Part shown: in pieces, positions 24,385 through 24,410 of the stretch
Numbering within the stretch: position 1 is the stretch's first letter
Layout of the letters: each line of letters opens with the position of its first letter
Assembly: GCA_964385195.1 (NCBI GenBank)
Contig: CAYLOC010000021.1
Span: 1-24,410 of the forward strand
DNA: 24,410 bases
Direction: 5' to 3'
Source of the DNA: CAYLOC01 sp964385195
GTDB taxonomy: Bacteria > Actinomycetota > Actinomycetes > Propionibacteriales > Nocardioidaceae
Notes under the pieces: generated by a model
Databases searched by the model: none
What the model was told of the DNA's origin: nothing
What the model saw: only the letters and a program-made list of their open reading frames with translations
Made by a program: the position numbers and the translations under genes

Positions 24385-24410
24385 CCGTGACGTCTCCCAG
24401 GACATCGGTT

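Overview
The window is chromosomal DNA of a high-GC Gram-positive bacterium (Actinomycetota). Signs are strong GC bias at third codon positions, many GTG starts, short gaps and 4-bp stop/start overlaps, an oligoribonuclease gene next to tRNA-His, a MauE-like/DsbA-like redox pair and large XRE-type regulators. I cannot place it to genus. I see no insertion sequence, phage gene, CRISPR array or gene remnant.

Layout. Positions 1-2896 are housekeeping or envelope: a membrane-anchored thioredoxin-fold protein (cut by the window edge) and its MauE/DoxX-like partner on the minus strand, oligoribonuclease (orn) on the plus strand, tRNA-His(GTG), and a PepSY lipoprotein. Positions 2981-20870 form a purine catabolism and uptake island. 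A minus-strand operon (7228 to 2981) encodes ACT-domain malic enzyme, malate synthase, 5-hydroxyisourate hydrolase and uricase. An IclR/AllR-type regulator (7333-8133, plus) diverges from it. A second minus-strand block (15693 to 8145) encodes the FAD and 2Fe-2S subunits of xanthine dehydrogenase, an 8-oxoguanine deaminase-like amidohydrolase, the molybdopterin subunit, allantoinase and allantoicase. Divergent from this block, on the plus strand (15932-20870), is a complete BMP-type ABC importer: lipoprotein, double ATPase and two permeases. Positions 20889-24384 hold a large XRE-type regulator divergent from a CrtI/PYROXD2-like FAD oxidoreductase, a strong hairpin, and tRNA-Lys(CTT).

How the genes fit together. 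The importer probably brings in a purine nucleoside, nucleobase or derivative. Xanthine dehydrogenase and the deaminase both lead to urate. Uricase, HIU hydrolase, allantoinase and allantoicase carry urate to ureidoglycolate. Malate synthase and malic enzyme would then take the released glyoxylate, with acetyl-CoA, to malate and pyruvate. Not seen here: OHCU decarboxylase, an enzyme releasing glyoxylate from ureidoglycolate, urease and an XdhC-type maturation factor. The regulator is probably AllR-like. A palindrome sits between the -35 and -10 of the malic enzyme promoter, and a related element precedes a -10-like hexamer upstream of the xanthine dehydrogenase operon.
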